A stretch of 64,000 nucleotides of DNA from Enterobacteriaceae endosymbiont of Donacia vulgaris. Lineage in GTDB: Bacteria > Pseudomonadota > Gammaproteobacteria > Enterobacterales > Enterobacteriaceae. Under the pieces are notes generated by a model. It was not told the DNA's origin. It saw only the letters and a program-made list of their open reading frames with translations, and did no database searches. Below are positions 33,114 through 43,488 of this stretch, piece by piece. Within the stretch, counting starts at the first letter, position 1. Each line of letters opens with the position of its first letter. The position numbers and the translations under genes are program-made. Where the stretch lies: contig NZ_CP046190.1 in NCBI RefSeq assembly GCF_012568445.1, positions 2,293-66,292 of the forward strand, written 5' to 3'.

Positions 33114-34466
33114 TTAATTGTATGGATTTTTATTTTCTTGAAATTTGAAATTTATAACATTACCAATACATTGTAATTTTTTATAAAAAAAATTTAATAA
33201 GTAACGTTTATAATTATTATTTAATTTTGTTAACTGATTACCATGTATTTTAAATATTAAAGGAGTATTATTTATTTGATGTATATATTTTAATCTTATA
33301 CGCCTACCATTATAAATAGGAGGTAGAACTAATTTAGTTGCTAAATTTAAAATTTTCATAAGTTTAGAAGTATTATATATTTTAATAGATATATTATATA
33401 TTTTATATATTATTTTATAAATATTTGTTAAATTTATAGTAAATTTAGCAGAAATAGAAATGATAGGAAAAAACTTAAATTTTATTTTTATAAGTTTTTT
33501 TATTAAATTAATATCTTTTACTTTTATAAGATCTATTTTATTTATTATTAAAATAATTGATTTTTTTTGAGAAATAATATAATTTATGGTATTAATGTCT
33601 TGATTACAAAAAATTTTTTTTTCTCCATTAATTACATATAAAATAATATTAGATTTTTTAATAATTTTATAAGATTCTAAAATAGAAATTTTTTCTATTT
33701 GATTTTTAATTTTATTTTTTTTTTTTATACCAGCTGTATCAATTATAGTAATATTTTTATTAAATTTATTTAATGATATAGCAATACTTTCTCTAGTTGT
33801 ACCTGGAATATCACTAATAATTACTCTTTTTTCTTTAATAAATTTATTTATTAAAGTAGATTTACCTACATTAGGCATACCTATAATAGCTAATTTAATA
33901 TTATTTTTATTTTTATTTTTATTTTTATCTTTTATACAAAATTTACTATATAATTGATTTTTATCTAATTTATTTATAGAAATTTTATTAATATAAGAAA
34001 ATAATATTTTTTTTAATTTAATAATATCATTATTATCTGTAATATCTATTTGATAAAAATTTATACCTAAAGAATAAAATTCAGTATCTAAAAATCTTTT
34101 TTTCTTAATATTTAATATTATAATTACTTTTTTACCACATTTTCTAATACTATCAATAATTTTATAATCTATAAAATTTAATTTATCTCCTTTAATTATT
34201 AATAAAATAAGACTCGATTTTTTTATTAATAGTAAAATTTGTTCTTTTATTAAAGAATTTTTTTCATTAAATTTATTATAACTAACTGTATCTATACAAA
34301 TAAATTTTAAATTTTTAATTTTAGCATTACTATATTTAGTATCTATTGTAAAATTTGGTATTTTATTAACTAATGAATCATTTTTTTTAATTAAAATATT
34401 ATATAAAGAAGATTTACCTACATTATTATCACCTAATATAGTAATATTAGGATATTGAAGTATCAT
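33114..34466 (-). CDS. der: Ribosome-assembly GTPase Der with degenerate first G domain
   Basis: 50S-assembly GTPase (EngA) with tandem G domains and a C-terminal KH-like domain. It has 450 residues (E. coli 490). The second G domain is intact: GMPNVGKS (196-203), DTAG, NKID. In the first, the P-loop GDNNVGKS (12-19) survives, but G3 DTGG has become DTVS (59-62) and the G4 NKTD position reads NIKK (119-122), so guanine specificity and hydrolysis there are doubtful. The linker has a Lys-Asn repeat (about 181-189). It lies 18 nt downstream of bamB, as in E. coli. Confidence 0.95.
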   Translation of the reverse strand: MILQYPNITILGDNNVGKSSLYNILIKKNDSLVNKIPNFTIDTKYSNAKIKNLKFICIDTVSYNKFNEKNSLIKEQILLLIKKSSLILLIIKGDKLNFIDYKIIDSIRKCGKKVIIILNIKKKRFLDTEFYSLGINFYQIDITDNNDIIKLKKILFSYINKISINKLDKNQLYSKFCIKDKNKNKNKNNIKLAIIGMPNVGKSTLINKFIKEKRVIISDIPGTTRESIAISLNKFNKNITIIDTAGIKKKNKIKNQIEKISILESYKIIKKSNIILYVINGEKKIFCNQDINTINYIISQKKSIILIINKIDLIKVKDINLIKKLIKIKFKFFPIISISAKFTINLTNIYKIIYKIYNISIKIYNTSKLMKILNLATKLVLPPIYNGRRIRLKYIHQINNTPLIFKIHGNQLTKLNNNYKRYLLNFFYKKLQCIGNVINFKFQENKNPYN

Positions 34467-34484
34467 TTTTTTCTCTTTTATTTA

Positions 34485-35660
34485 TTATACTGTTAAAATT
34501 TTAAATAAATATATTTTATTATATATAGTTTGTATAACTAATTGATTTTTTATTACTAAAATATAATGTATTTTATATTTATCAATTTTTTTCTTTCCTA
34601 GAAAAATTCCTGTATTAAGATCTATCCAATAAAGAAAACCTCTATTATTTGTAAAAAAAATTTTTTTATTATATATAAATAAATTATTAATTTTATTATT
34701 TTTAAATTTATCTATTATCCATATTAAATTTCCATTTTTTACATTTAAAGCTAAAATTCTATTTAGTGGATCTATTAAATATATAATATTATGATTTATA
34801 ATAAAATTTTTATGAGTAAAATATATTTTTTCCCAAATAATATCACCTGTACTTAAATTAATAGCCATAAAATTACCGTTATAAGATGATACATAAACAA
34901 TACCTTTATATATAACTGGTGAGATATCAATATCATTTATATTAATAAAATTTTCTTTATTATTCATTCTTAATAAATTTTGTTCCCAGACTAATAATCC
35001 ATTAGTTACTATACGAGAACTAACTAAACCATTATCACTTCCTATAATTACATTATCAAAAAAAAGTACAGGATCAGATAATCCTTTTATAGATAATGAA
35101 TTTGAATGTCCTAAATGTACTGTCCATAAAATTCTACCATTATTTTTATCTAATCCTTGTAAAATATCATCCATACTATGAACTATTAGTATATTTTTTC
35201 TAATAACAAAATTAGATAGTATTTCATTAAATATATTTTGTTTCCAAATAATAGATTTATTTTTTATATTTATTGAAAAAATTTTTCCTTGTTTATTACC
35301 AACATATAAATAATTATTCGAAATTATAGGACCAACTGTAAAATATTCATATTTACAAGATGAAAAAAAACAGGATTTATTTATTAAATTAAGAGACCAA
35401 ACAACTTTACCTGTTTTTATATTTATACAATAGATAAAACCATTTTTATTAGCTAAATATAAAAATCCTTTACTATAATAAGGATTTAATTTTTTAAAAG
35501 AAACATTATTTTTTCCTATGTTATTTTGCCATATTAATTTTAATTTTATGTTATTAACTTTAGATAATAAATTATTATTTTTTTCATATGTACATGAAGT
35601 TAAAAAAATAGAACAAAAAATAAATATTAATGTTACAAATTTTCTTAATTTTATTTTCAT
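34485..35660 (-). CDS. bamB: Outer-membrane assembly lipoprotein BamB
   Basis: Lipoprotein of the BAM complex that inserts outer-membrane beta-barrels. It has 391 residues (E. coli 392). A lipoprotein signal peptide (basic start, hydrophobic core) ends in lipobox LTSC with Cys23 as the lipidation site. The rest is an eight-bladed beta-propeller of PQQ-like repeats (for example NIKTGKVVWSLN, GNLIWIIDKF). lspA, needed to process it, is in this window. yfgM, between bamB and hisS in E. coli, is lost. Confidence 0.93.
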   Translation of the reverse strand: MKIKLRKFVTLIFIFCSIFLTSCTYEKNNNLLSKVNNIKLKLIWQNNIGKNNVSFKKLNPYYSKGFLYLANKNGFIYCINIKTGKVVWSLNLINKSCFFSSCKYEYFTVGPIISNNYLYVGNKQGKIFSINIKNKSIIWKQNIFNEILSNFVIRKNILIVHSMDDILQGLDKNNGRILWTVHLGHSNSLSIKGLSDPVLFFDNVIIGSDNGLVSSRIVTNGLLVWEQNLLRMNNKENFININDIDISPVIYKGIVYVSSYNGNFMAINLSTGDIIWEKIYFTHKNFIINHNIIYLIDPLNRILALNVKNGNLIWIIDKFKNNKINNLFIYNKKIFFTNNRGFLYWIDLNTGIFLGKKKIDKYKIHYILVIKNQLVIQTIYNKIYLFKILTV

Positions 35661-35743
35661 ATTTTACTCTTTTATGATTAAAATTTATTTTTTTATAATT
35701 TTAAAATTTAACCAGATAAAATTTTTTAAATAACAAAAATACA

Positions 35744-37036
35744 TTAAAATATTTTTTCTAAATGTAATATTAATTTATTTTCTGGTATAATTATTTGTTT
35801 TTTTAAATATAAATCTTTAATAATAATTAAAGAATTTTTTATTTCTTCTGGACCTATAATAATTATAAAATGTGATTTGTATTTATTTGCTTGAATAATT
35901 TGTTTTTTTAAATTTTTAAAAAGATAACTAGTAACTATTCTAAGTTTAGGAAAATGTTTTCTAATTAATTCTCCAATAATTAAAATTTTTTTTAAAATAT
36001 GATTATTTTCCATTGGTATTAAAAAAATATCAATCAAATATTTTATATTTAATTTAATAGATTTCATTTTTTCAACTAATAAAATTAAACGTTCTATTCC
36101 GATAGCACATCCAATACCATTATTAATTTTTTTATTACTCATATTTTTAATTAATTTATCATATCTTCCACCTCCACATATAGTTTTAGGATTTTCTGTA
36201 CTTATATTATTAGTTTTCCATTCAAATACTATATCATTATAGTAATCTAATCCTCTGACTAAATAATCATTTATTATAAATTTTATATTCATAAAATTTA
36301 AAATTTTACACAATTTTTTAAATTGATATATACTATTTTCATTAAGAAAATTTTTTAATTTAGGTATATTAGGTATATTAGTTAATAATTTTTGGATATT
36401 TTTATTATTATTATCTAAAATTCTTAAAGGATTTGTGTATATTTTTTTTCTATTTTTTAAATCTAAAAGATGTGAATTTTTTTCGAAAAAAAATATTAAT
36501 TCTTTTATATATCTTTCTCGATCTAGTATAGAACCAAGAGTATTAATTTCTAAAAAAACATTTTCTGTAATATTTAATTTTTTCCATATATTATTTGTCA
36601 GAATAATAATTTCAGCATCAATATAAGGTGATTTTAATCCAAGGCTTTCAATACCAATTTGATTGAATTGTCTATATCTACCTCTTTGAGGTCTTTCATA
36701 ACGAAACATAGGACCATTATACCAAAAACGTTTATTATTATAAAAAACATTATGTTCTATTATGGCTCTAATAAATCCTGTAGTACCTTCTGGTCGTAAA
36801 GTTAAAGAATTTTTATTTTTATCTAATAAAGTATACATTTCTTTTTCAATAATATCTGTATTTTCACCAATAGTTTTATTAAATAATTCACTTTTTTCCA
36901 AAATAGGTAATTTAATTTCTTGATAACCATAATTATTTAAAATATTTTGAATAATATTTTCAATATTTTTCCATAATAAAGTACTAGGAAATAAATAATC
37001 ATGCATACCATAAATTGCTGTAATTTTTTTTATCAC
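35744..37036 (-). CDS. hisS: Histidyl-tRNA synthetase
   Basis: Class II synthetase. It has 430 residues (E. coli 424). The catalytic core carries motif 2 (FRYERPQRGRYRQF, with motif 1 just upstream), the histidine-specific LVRGLDYYND and GGGRYD, and motif 3 GIGCAIGIERL. A C-terminal anticodon-binding domain follows. It is first in a minus-strand run hisS-bamB-der. Confidence 0.97.
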   Translation of the reverse strand: MIKKITAIYGMHDYLFPSTLLWKNIENIIQNILNNYGYQEIKLPILEKSELFNKTIGENTDIIEKEMYTLLDKNKNSLTLRPEGTTGFIRAIIEHNVFYNNKRFWYNGPMFRYERPQRGRYRQFNQIGIESLGLKSPYIDAEIIILTNNIWKKLNITENVFLEINTLGSILDRERYIKELIFFFEKNSHLLDLKNRKKIYTNPLRILDNNNKNIQKLLTNIPNIPKLKNFLNENSIYQFKKLCKILNFMNIKFIINDYLVRGLDYYNDIVFEWKTNNISTENPKTICGGGRYDKLIKNMSNKKINNGIGCAIGIERLILLVEKMKSIKLNIKYLIDIFLIPMENNHILKKILIIGELIRKHFPKLRIVTSYLFKNLKKQIIQANKYKSHFIIIIGPEEIKNSLIIIKDLYLKKQIIIPENKLILHLEKIF

Positions 37037-37219
37037 TATAAATTCTCTTTATTAATATTAATTTTAATTATTTTTAATATTTTTTATAAAGTTTGAAATA
37101 TATTAATATTATACTAATAACAATTATTTTTAAAAATAAAATATATATTCTTTTTATATTTTTTATATAATAAAATTAAATCTTATTTAACATAATTAAA
37201 CTGAAAAATATATATTTTA

Positions 37220-37693
37220 ATGAAAAATGACATTTATTGGATGAAATATGCTTTAAGTTTTGCTAAATTAGCAAAAAATATAGGAGAAATACCAGTTGGA
37301 GCAATTATTGTAAAAAATAATAAAATTATTTCTTATGGTATAAATAATTCAATTAAAAAAAATGATCCTACAGCACACGCTGAAATAATAGCTTTAAGGA
37401 AAGCAGGCAAATATTTAAAAAATTATAGATTATTAAATACAACTATGTATGTAACATTAGAACCATGTTTAATGTGCTCTGGTGCTATAATTATTAGTAG
37501 AATTGCTCGATTAGTATTCAGTACTTATAATAAAAAATATAGTAATATAGGATCTTTTATAGATTTATTAGGTATTTATAATATAAATTATAAAATAAAA
37601 ATTCATTCTGGAGTTTTAAAAAAAGAATGTACAAATATCATAAAAAAATTTTTTTCTTTTAAAAGAAAAAAATTTTTTTTAAAAGGTAATTAA
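37220..37693 (+). CDS. tadA: tRNA-specific adenosine deaminase TadA
   Basis: Zinc enzyme converting A34 to inosine in tRNA-Arg(ACG). It has 157 residues (E. coli 167). Zinc and catalytic residues are His53 and Glu55 in HAE and Cys83/Cys86 in PCLMC. The substrate tRNA is at 25935, so enzyme and substrate are both kept. It is followed after 1 nt by glyA. Confidence 0.96.
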   Translation: MKNDIYWMKYALSFAKLAKNIGEIPVGAIIVKNNKIISYGINNSIKKNDPTAHAEIIALRKAGKYLKNYRLLNTTMYVTLEPCLMCSGAIIISRIARLVFSTYNKKYSNIGSFIDLLGIYNINYKIKIHSGVLKKECTNIIKKFFSFKRKKFFLKGN

Positions 37694-37694
37694 T

Positions 37695-38939
37695 TTGAAA
37701 AAAAATAAAAAAATATTAAATTATGATATAGAATTATTAAATATTTTAAATAAAGAATCAAAAAGACAAGAAGAAAACATTAATTTAATAGCTTCTGAAA
37801 ATTATACATCACATAATGTGATGTTTTTTCAAGGATCTCAATTAACTAATAAATACGCTGAAGGATATCCTAAATATAGATATTATGGAGGTTGTAGATA
37901 TATAGATCAAATTGAAAACATTGCTATACAAAGAGCTAAAAAATTATTTAATGCAGATTATGTTAATGTACAACCACATTCGGGATCACAAGCTAATTTT
38001 GCTGTGTATATGGCTTTATTACGACCTGGAGATATTATAATGGGATTAGAAAATTCACATGGAGGACATTTAACACATGGTTCTAAAGTAAATTTTTCAG
38101 GAAAATTTTATAAAAATATATCATATACAACTAATGAACATGGAAAAATTGATTATAATAATTTATTAAAATTAGCAAAAAAATATAAACCAAAAATGAT
38201 TATTGGGGGTTTTTCATCATATTCAAGAATATGTAATTGGGCTAAAATGAGATATATTGCTGATATAATAAATGCATATTTTTTTGTTGATATTTCACAT
38301 ATTGCTGGATTAATTATTGCAGGATTATATCCTAATCCATTACCTTACGCACATGTTATAACTAGTACAACACATAAAACATTATCTGGACCTAGAGGTG
38401 GAATTATATTATCATTAAAAAAAAATAAATATTTATTTCAAAAATTTAATAAGTCAGTTTTCCCTGGAAGTCAAGGAGGTCCTTTAATGCATGTAATTGC
38501 AGCTAAAGCTGCAGCATTTAAAGAGGCATTAAATCCTAGTTTTATTTTATATCAAAAACAAATATTAAAAAATGCTAAATTAATGGTTAAAATTTTTAAA
38601 AAATATCACTTTAAAATAATATCTAATTATACTGAAACACATTTATTTATTATTGATTTAACAAATAAAAATATGACAGGTATAGAAGCTGAATTATTAT
38701 TAGAAAAACATAATATTATTGTAAATAAAAACAGTATTCCTAATGATGTAAATCCTCCTTCTATCACTTCTGGAATAAGAATAGGAACACCAGCTATTAC
38801 AAAAAGAGGTTTCAAAGAAAAAGAAATATATTTATTATCTAAATATATTATAAATATTTTAAATAAAAAAAATAAGTATTGTGAAAATATAAAAAATAAT
38901 ATTATTAAATTATGTAGGATTTTTCCTATATATAAATAA
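37695..38939 (+). CDS. glyA: Serine hydroxymethyltransferase GlyA (TTG start)
   Basis: PLP enzyme converting serine and THF to glycine and methylene-THF; it feeds folD and glycine supply. It has 414 residues (E. coli 417). Conserved blocks include [29 protein letters not shown] and the PLP-lysine motif [12 protein letters not shown]. The start must be the TTG at 37695, 1 nt after the tadA stop: the next ATG falls inside the conserved core. AAAGG upstream, inside tadA, can serve as ribosome-binding site, suggesting translational coupling. Confidence 0.96.
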   Translation: MKKNKKILNYDIELLNILNKESKRQEENINLIASENYTSHNVMFFQGSQLTNKYAEGYPKYRYYGGCRYIDQIENIAIQRAKKLFNADYVNVQPHSGSQANFAVYMALLRPGDIIMGLENSHGGHLTHGSKVNFSGKFYKNISYTTNEHGKIDYNNLLKLAKKYKPKMIIGGFSSYSRICNWAKMRYIADIINAYFFVDISHIAGLIIAGLYPNPLPYAHVITSTTHKTLSGPRGGIILSLKKNKYLFQKFNKSVFPGSQGGPLMHVIAAKAAAFKEALNPSFILYQKQILKNAKLMVKIFKKYHFKIISNYTETHLFIIDLTNKNMTGIEAELLLEKHNIIVNKNSIPNDVNPPSITSGIRIGTPAITKRGFKEKEIYLLSKYIINILNKKNKYCENIKNNIIKLCRIFPIYK

Positions 38940-38991
38940 TATATTTTTTTAAAATTTTAGTTTTTTAAAATAAAATTAGGAGAAATTTATA

Positions 38992-39558
38992 ATGACAAAA
39001 TATAATTCTGTTTTAATATTTGTGACAGATGGTATTGAAGACATAGAAACAGTATCTTCAATAGATATCTTAACTAGAAGTAATATAAATGTTATATTAG
39101 TTAGTGTAAATAATATACGAGAAATTACATGTGCTCATGGTACAAAAATTATAAGTGATATTTTTTTAAATAATATAGAAAATATTAATATAAAAAATAT
39201 AGCAGCAATTATCCTTCCTGGTGGTTTACAAGCATCTAAATATTTTCAAAAAAATTATTTTTTATTAAAATATCTAAAAGAAATTAAAAATTCTAATCGT
39301 ATTATAGGTGCAATATGTGCATCACCTGCTATGGTTATTAGTTCTAATAATTTATTTCCTAATGCTAAAATGACTGGATATTTAGGATTAAAACATTTAA
39401 TACCAAATAAACAATGGGTAAAAAATCCAATTTACTGGGATGATAAATACAAATTATTAACAGGGCAAAGTGTAAAATATGCTATTAAATTTAATTTAAA
39501 ATTAGTACAAATTATTTTAGGTAAAGAAAAATCTCGTAAAATAGAAAATGAATTATAA
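38992..39558 (+). CDS. yajL: DJ-1/PfpI-family protein YajL
   Basis: Cytoplasmic DJ-1 superfamily protein; E. coli YajL protects against oxidative and carbonyl stress (chaperone and deglycase activity are debated). It has 188 residues (E. coli 196). The nucleophile elbow GAICASPA carries Cys109, and LPGGLQASKYF lies at the oxyanion region. A good Shine-Dalgarno (AGGAG) precedes ATG. The last residues of the E. coli protein are trimmed. Confidence 0.92.
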   Translation: MTKYNSVLIFVTDGIEDIETVSSIDILTRSNINVILVSVNNIREITCAHGTKIISDIFLNNIENINIKNIAAIILPGGLQASKYFQKNYFLLKYLKEIKNSNRIIGAICASPAMVISSNNLFPNAKMTGYLGLKHLIPNKQWVKNPIYWDDKYKLLTGQSVKYAIKFNLKLVQIILGKEKSRKIENEL

Positions 39559-39643
39559 TTCAAACATTTAATAAAAAAATTAATATATTTAAAATATTTA
39601 TAATTTTTATTACACAAATAATAATTCAAAATAAAATATTTAA

Positions 39644-40066
39644 TTATTCATTTCTTAGTTTATTTGCTATTTTATCTAATACTCCATTAATAAATTTATA
39701 ACTATTTTCTCCTCCTCCAAATTTTTTTGCAAGACAAATACTTTCATTTATTACTACTTTATATGGAACATCTAAACGATTAATTAATTCGTATAAAGAT
39801 AGACGTAAAATTGCTTTTTCAACTTGTCCTAATTCAAATAATTTACGAGATAAAAATGGTTTCATTACATTATCTAAATAAAAACTATTAATTATTACTC
39901 CATTTATTAAATCATTAAAATAATCGACATCAATATTTTTAATATTTTTTATTGATTCATTTAAGAAATAATATTGAATTTCATGAAAATTATTTTTAGA
40001 TAATTGCCAAGAGTAAATAGCTTGTAAAGCATATTTTCTAGATTGATATCTTTCAGTAAATTTCAC
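39644..40066 (-). CDS. nusB: Transcription antitermination factor NusB
   Basis: Binds boxA RNA with S10 in rRNA antitermination. It has 140 residues (E. coli 139), all helical. Recognisable blocks are RKYALQAIYSWQ, LSLYELINRLDVPYKVVINE and KFINGVLDKI. Its start overlaps the ribH stop by 4 nt, indicating coupled translation. ribD-ribH-nusB is the enterobacterial order. Confidence 0.96.
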   Translation of the reverse strand: MKFTERYQSRKYALQAIYSWQLSKNNFHEIQYYFLNESIKNIKNIDVDYFNDLINGVIINSFYLDNVMKPFLSRKLFELGQVEKAILRLSLYELINRLDVPYKVVINESICLAKKFGGGENSYKFINGVLDKIANKLRNE

Positions 40067-40563
40067 TTAACTACCTTTTTACTTTTTATATGTAATAATT
40101 GTATTGATTTAAATATATTAATCATTTCTAATAGAGTTAAAGCAGCTTCAGTACCTCTATTACCCATTTTAACTCCTGATCTTTCAATTGCTTGTTCAAT
40201 ATTATCTGTTATTAAAATACTAAAAGCAATTGGAATATTATTTTGCACTGATAAATTAGATATTTGAGAACAAACTTCTTGAGATAAATATTTAAAGTGA
40301 GATGTTTTTCCTTTTATAATAGTACCAATAGCTATTATACCATCATAAATATTTTTTTGTATTAATAAATTTATAACTGATGCTATTTCATAACTTCCCG
40401 GGACCCAACATATAGTTATATTTTTATCTTGCACCATCCCTATTCTTTGTAAAGTATCAATCGTAGCATATAATAAATTTTTATTTATAAATGTATTATA
40501 TCTTGATATAACAATAGCTATAAAAGCATTAGGTGCTATAATATTTTCATCAATAATTTTCAT
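40063..40563 (-). CDS. ribH: 6,7-dimethyl-8-ribityllumazine synthase
   Basis: Penultimate step of riboflavin synthesis (called ribE in E. coli). It has 166 residues (E. coli 156). Conserved motifs are VISRYNTFI near the N-terminus, WVPGSYEIA, AIGTIIKGKTSHF with the catalytic His, and AFSILITDNIEQA. The C-terminus is extended by about 10 residues into the nusB overlap. It is downstream of ribD with a 31-nt gap. Confidence 0.96.
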   Translation of the reverse strand: MKIIDENIIAPNAFIAIVISRYNTFINKNLLYATIDTLQRIGMVQDKNITICWVPGSYEIASVINLLIQKNIYDGIIAIGTIIKGKTSHFKYLSQEVCSQISNLSVQNNIPIAFSILITDNIEQAIERSGVKMGNRGTEAALTLLEMINIFKSIQLLHIKSKKVVK

Positions 40564-40594
40564 AATATATTATTTATATCCTTGTTTTATAAGA

Positions 40595-41707
40595 TTATTT
40601 AATGGGTTTTAATATTAATTTTAAATCTGATCCTAATCTTTTTATTTTTGTAAAATAAAAATGAGGTACATTAATAATATTTGTAAATTTATGTATATTA
40701 CATAAACTTAATGACATATTTCCTAATAATTTAGGTGATAAATATATAATTAATTCATCTATTAAATTATAATTAATTAAAGATCCTGATAAGATACTAC
40801 CTGCTTCTATTAAAAGAGAATTAATTCCTCTATTACCTAATGTTTTAAATAAATTTTTTAAATTAAAATAATTATTAATTTCAGGAATAATAATTTGTTC
40901 TACATAATTAGGCCAATTTTCAAAAGTATATTTTGATTTTACTAAAATTATTTTTCCAGGAGATAAAATAATATTATTATTAGGTTTAATTGTATTTAAT
41001 CTATCTAAAATAATTCTAATTGGTTGCCTGAATAATTTTTTAGGATATATCTTTTTTATTTGATTATATAATTTACTCCATTTTACTAAGAAAGTAGAAT
41101 TATCTTGTAAAATAGTTTTACTTGTACTTAAAATAGCTGTACTTTTTGCTCGTAATATCTGAACATCTTTCCTAGCAATTATTGAAGATATCCATTTACT
41201 ATTACCATTAAATAATGCAATTTTACCATCTAAAGATGATGCTAATTTAAGTTGTATCCAAGGTATCCCAGTTTTCATTCTTTTAAAAAATCCATAATTT
41301 ATAGATTTAGCTTTTTTTGATAAAATATGATTCGTTATTTTAATTCCCTGAGTTTTTAAAAATTTTAATCCTTTTCCATTTACTTTTGGATTAGGATCTT
41401 TTGAAGCAACTACTAATCTTTTTATCTTAGCATCAACTAAAGCTTTACAGCAAGAAGGGGTTAAATTTTTATAATTACAAGGTTCTAATGTGATATAAAC
41501 AGTTGCACCTTTAGCATATTGACCAGCCATTTTTAATGCATTAATTTCTGCATGAGTTTGTCCTGCTTTTAAATGATATCCTTTCCCAACAATTTTTTTA
41601 TTATTAACAATAATACATCCTACATTTGGATTAGGAGTAGTAGTAAAAATTCCTAATTTAGCTAATTTAATTGCATGCATCATATAAAATTTATCTATTG
41701 AATCCAT
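40595..41707 (-). CDS. ribD: Bifunctional riboflavin deaminase/reductase RibD
   Basis: Second and third steps of riboflavin synthesis. It has 370 residues (E. coli 367). The N-terminal deaminase domain has the zinc motif HAE (52-54), PC at 76-77 and TPSCC (83-87). The C-terminal reductase domain has LKLASSLDGKIA and LLIEAGS. First of ribD-ribH-nusB. No FMN riboswitch is visible in the region upstream. With ribH it argues that riboflavin is made, though ribA/B/C are not in this window. Confidence 0.96.
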   Translation of the reverse strand: MDSIDKFYMMHAIKLAKLGIFTTTPNPNVGCIIVNNKKIVGKGYHLKAGQTHAEINALKMAGQYAKGATVYITLEPCNYKNLTPSCCKALVDAKIKRLVVASKDPNPKVNGKGLKFLKTQGIKITNHILSKKAKSINYGFFKRMKTGIPWIQLKLASSLDGKIALFNGNSKWISSIIARKDVQILRAKSTAILSTSKTILQDNSTFLVKWSKLYNQIKKIYPKKLFRQPIRIILDRLNTIKPNNNIILSPGKIILVKSKYTFENWPNYVEQIIIPEINNYFNLKNLFKTLGNRGINSLLIEAGSILSGSLINYNLIDELIIYLSPKLLGNMSLSLCNIHKFTNIINVPHFYFTKIKRLGSDLKLILKPIK

Positions 41708-41926
41708 AATAACCTTAAAAAACGTTTAATATTAAAATAATTAGATAAATATTTATTTATAAAAAATAATTTTTTATTTAAACATTTAATAAATATAAAT
41801 TATTATAATTATATATTAATATATATATAAAACATAATTTTTCTAATTATTTAATTAATTATTAAAATAGTTTTAATATAAAAAAATAAATATTTGTAAT
41901 AAATTTTTTTTAAGAGATAACATTAT
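41708..41926. other. Divergent intergenic region ribD/leuA
   Basis: 219 bases, nearly all A/T, between divergent ribD and leuA. I find no leucine-rich leader peptide or attenuator hairpin ahead of leuA and no FMN riboswitch ahead of ribD. The promoters cannot be resolved by eye. Confidence 0.5.
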
Positions 41927-43486
41927 ATGAAAAAAAAAATTATTCTTTTTGATACTACATTACGTGATGGTGAACAATCACTAAAATCTAATTTAAATAC
42001 TAATGAAAAAATAAAAATAGCATTAGCATTAGAATCTATGGGAATTGATATTATAGAAATCGGATTTCCTATTTCTTCTCCTAATGATTATCAAACTTCT
42101 AAAAAGATATCTAATATTATAAAAAATAGTAAATTATGTGGTTTAGCTAGATGCAAAGAAAAAGATATAGATATGGTATATAAAGCATTAAAAAAATCTC
42201 AAAATTTTAGAATTCACCTTTTTTTAGCCACTTCTCCTATACATATTACTACAAAATTAAAAACTACTTTGCATAAAGTAATAGAAAAAATATCATTTAT
42301 GATAAAATATGCACGTAAATATACTGATGATATTGAATTTTCTTGTGAAGATGGAAGTAGAACACCTATTAATGATTTATGTTTAGTTGTACAAACAGCT
42401 ATTGATGCAGGAGCTACAACTATTAATATTCCAGATACAGTAGGTTATACATTTCCTCAAGAATATTATAATATAATTTCTTATTTAAAAAAAAAAGTAG
42501 ACAATATAGACAAATGTATTCTTTCAGTTCATACCCATAATGATTTAGGTATGGCTGTTGGTAATGCTATTACAGCAATAAATGCAGGAGCAAGACAAAT
42601 AGAAGGCACTATTAATGGGATAGGAGAAAGAGCTGGAAATTGTGCATTAGAAGAAATAATCATGGCTTTATACGCAAGAAAAAAAAATATGAATTTTTAT
42701 ACCAATATAAATTATCAAAAAATATATAATACAAGTAAAATAGTAAGTAGAATTTGTAATATTCCATTAGCTATACATAAAGCTATTGTAGGAAGTAATG
42801 CTTTTTCTCATTCTTCTGGAATTCATCAAGATGGAATGATAAAAAATAAAAAAACTTATGAAATATTAAATCCAAAAAATATAGGTTTAAATAATACAGA
42901 AATTAATCTTACTTCTAAGTCAGGAAGAGCTGCAGTTAAATATCACATGAATTTAATGGGATATAAAAATAATACATATGATATTAACATATTATATAAT
43001 AAATTTATTAAATTAGCTGAGCAAAAAGGACAAATTTTTAATTATGATTTAGAATCCTTAGCATTTAATAATGAAGTAGAAAACAATACAGAATATTATT
43101 CGTTAATATATTTTAATGTACAGTCTAATTCCAATATTTCTATTGCAACAATAAAATTAAAATGTGGGCAAATAATAAAGTTAGAAGCTGCAACAGGATT
43201 AGGTCCAGTTGATGCAATATATAAAACAATAATTAGAATAACAAATTATGATATAACACTAATTAAGTATATTTTAAAAGCTAAAAACCATACTGAAGAA
43301 TCAATAGGTCAAGTTAATATTAAAATAAAATATAAAAACAAATTTTTTTATGGAATTGGTTTATCTAAAGATATTATTAAAGCTTCAGTTATTTCAATTA
43401 TTAATTGTCTTAATAGTATTTGGAAATCTGAAAGAGTAAAACAAAACATATTAAAAATTAATAAATTTCACAATTTTAAGGAATAA
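41927..43486 (+). CDS. leuA: 2-isopropylmalate synthase
   Basis: First committed step of leucine synthesis. It has 519 residues (E. coli 523). The catalytic [10 protein letters not shown] is at 9-18, with metal-binding HTHNDLGMA and the HSSGIHQDG loop. The C-terminal leucine-sensing domain is still present, so feedback inhibition may persist. It starts a tight leuA-leuB-leuC-leuD run (gaps 2, 18 and 7 nt). Confidence 0.98.
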   Translation: MKKKIILFDTTLRDGEQSLKSNLNTNEKIKIALALESMGIDIIEIGFPISSPNDYQTSKKISNIIKNSKLCGLARCKEKDIDMVYKALKKSQNFRIHLFLATSPIHITTKLKTTLHKVIEKISFMIKYARKYTDDIEFSCEDGSRTPINDLCLVVQTAIDAGATTINIPDTVGYTFPQEYYNIISYLKKKVDNIDKCILSVHTHNDLGMAVGNAITAINAGARQIEGTINGIGERAGNCALEEIIMALYARKKNMNFYTNINYQKIYNTSKIVSRICNIPLAIHKAIVGSNAFSHSSGIHQDGMIKNKKTYEILNPKNIGLNNTEINLTSKSGRAAVKYHMNLMGYKNNTYDINILYNKFIKLAEQKGQIFNYDLESLAFNNEVENNTEYYSLIYFNVQSNSNISIATIKLKCGQIIKLEAATGLGPVDAIYKTIIRITNYDITLIKYILKAKNHTEESIGQVNIKIKYKNKFFYGIGLSKDIIKASVISIINCLNSIWKSERVKQNILKINKFHNFKE

Positions 43487-43488
43487 TT

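Noticed and set aside
33899-33930. TTTTTA-type tandem repeat in der
   Set aside because: It encodes the Lys-Asn linker between the two G domains; it is low-complexity drift rather than a regulatory repeat.
41708-41926. Leucine attenuator or leader peptide ahead of leuA
   Set aside because: I looked for a short frame with Leu codon runs and paired hairpins and found none in this A/T-only spacer.
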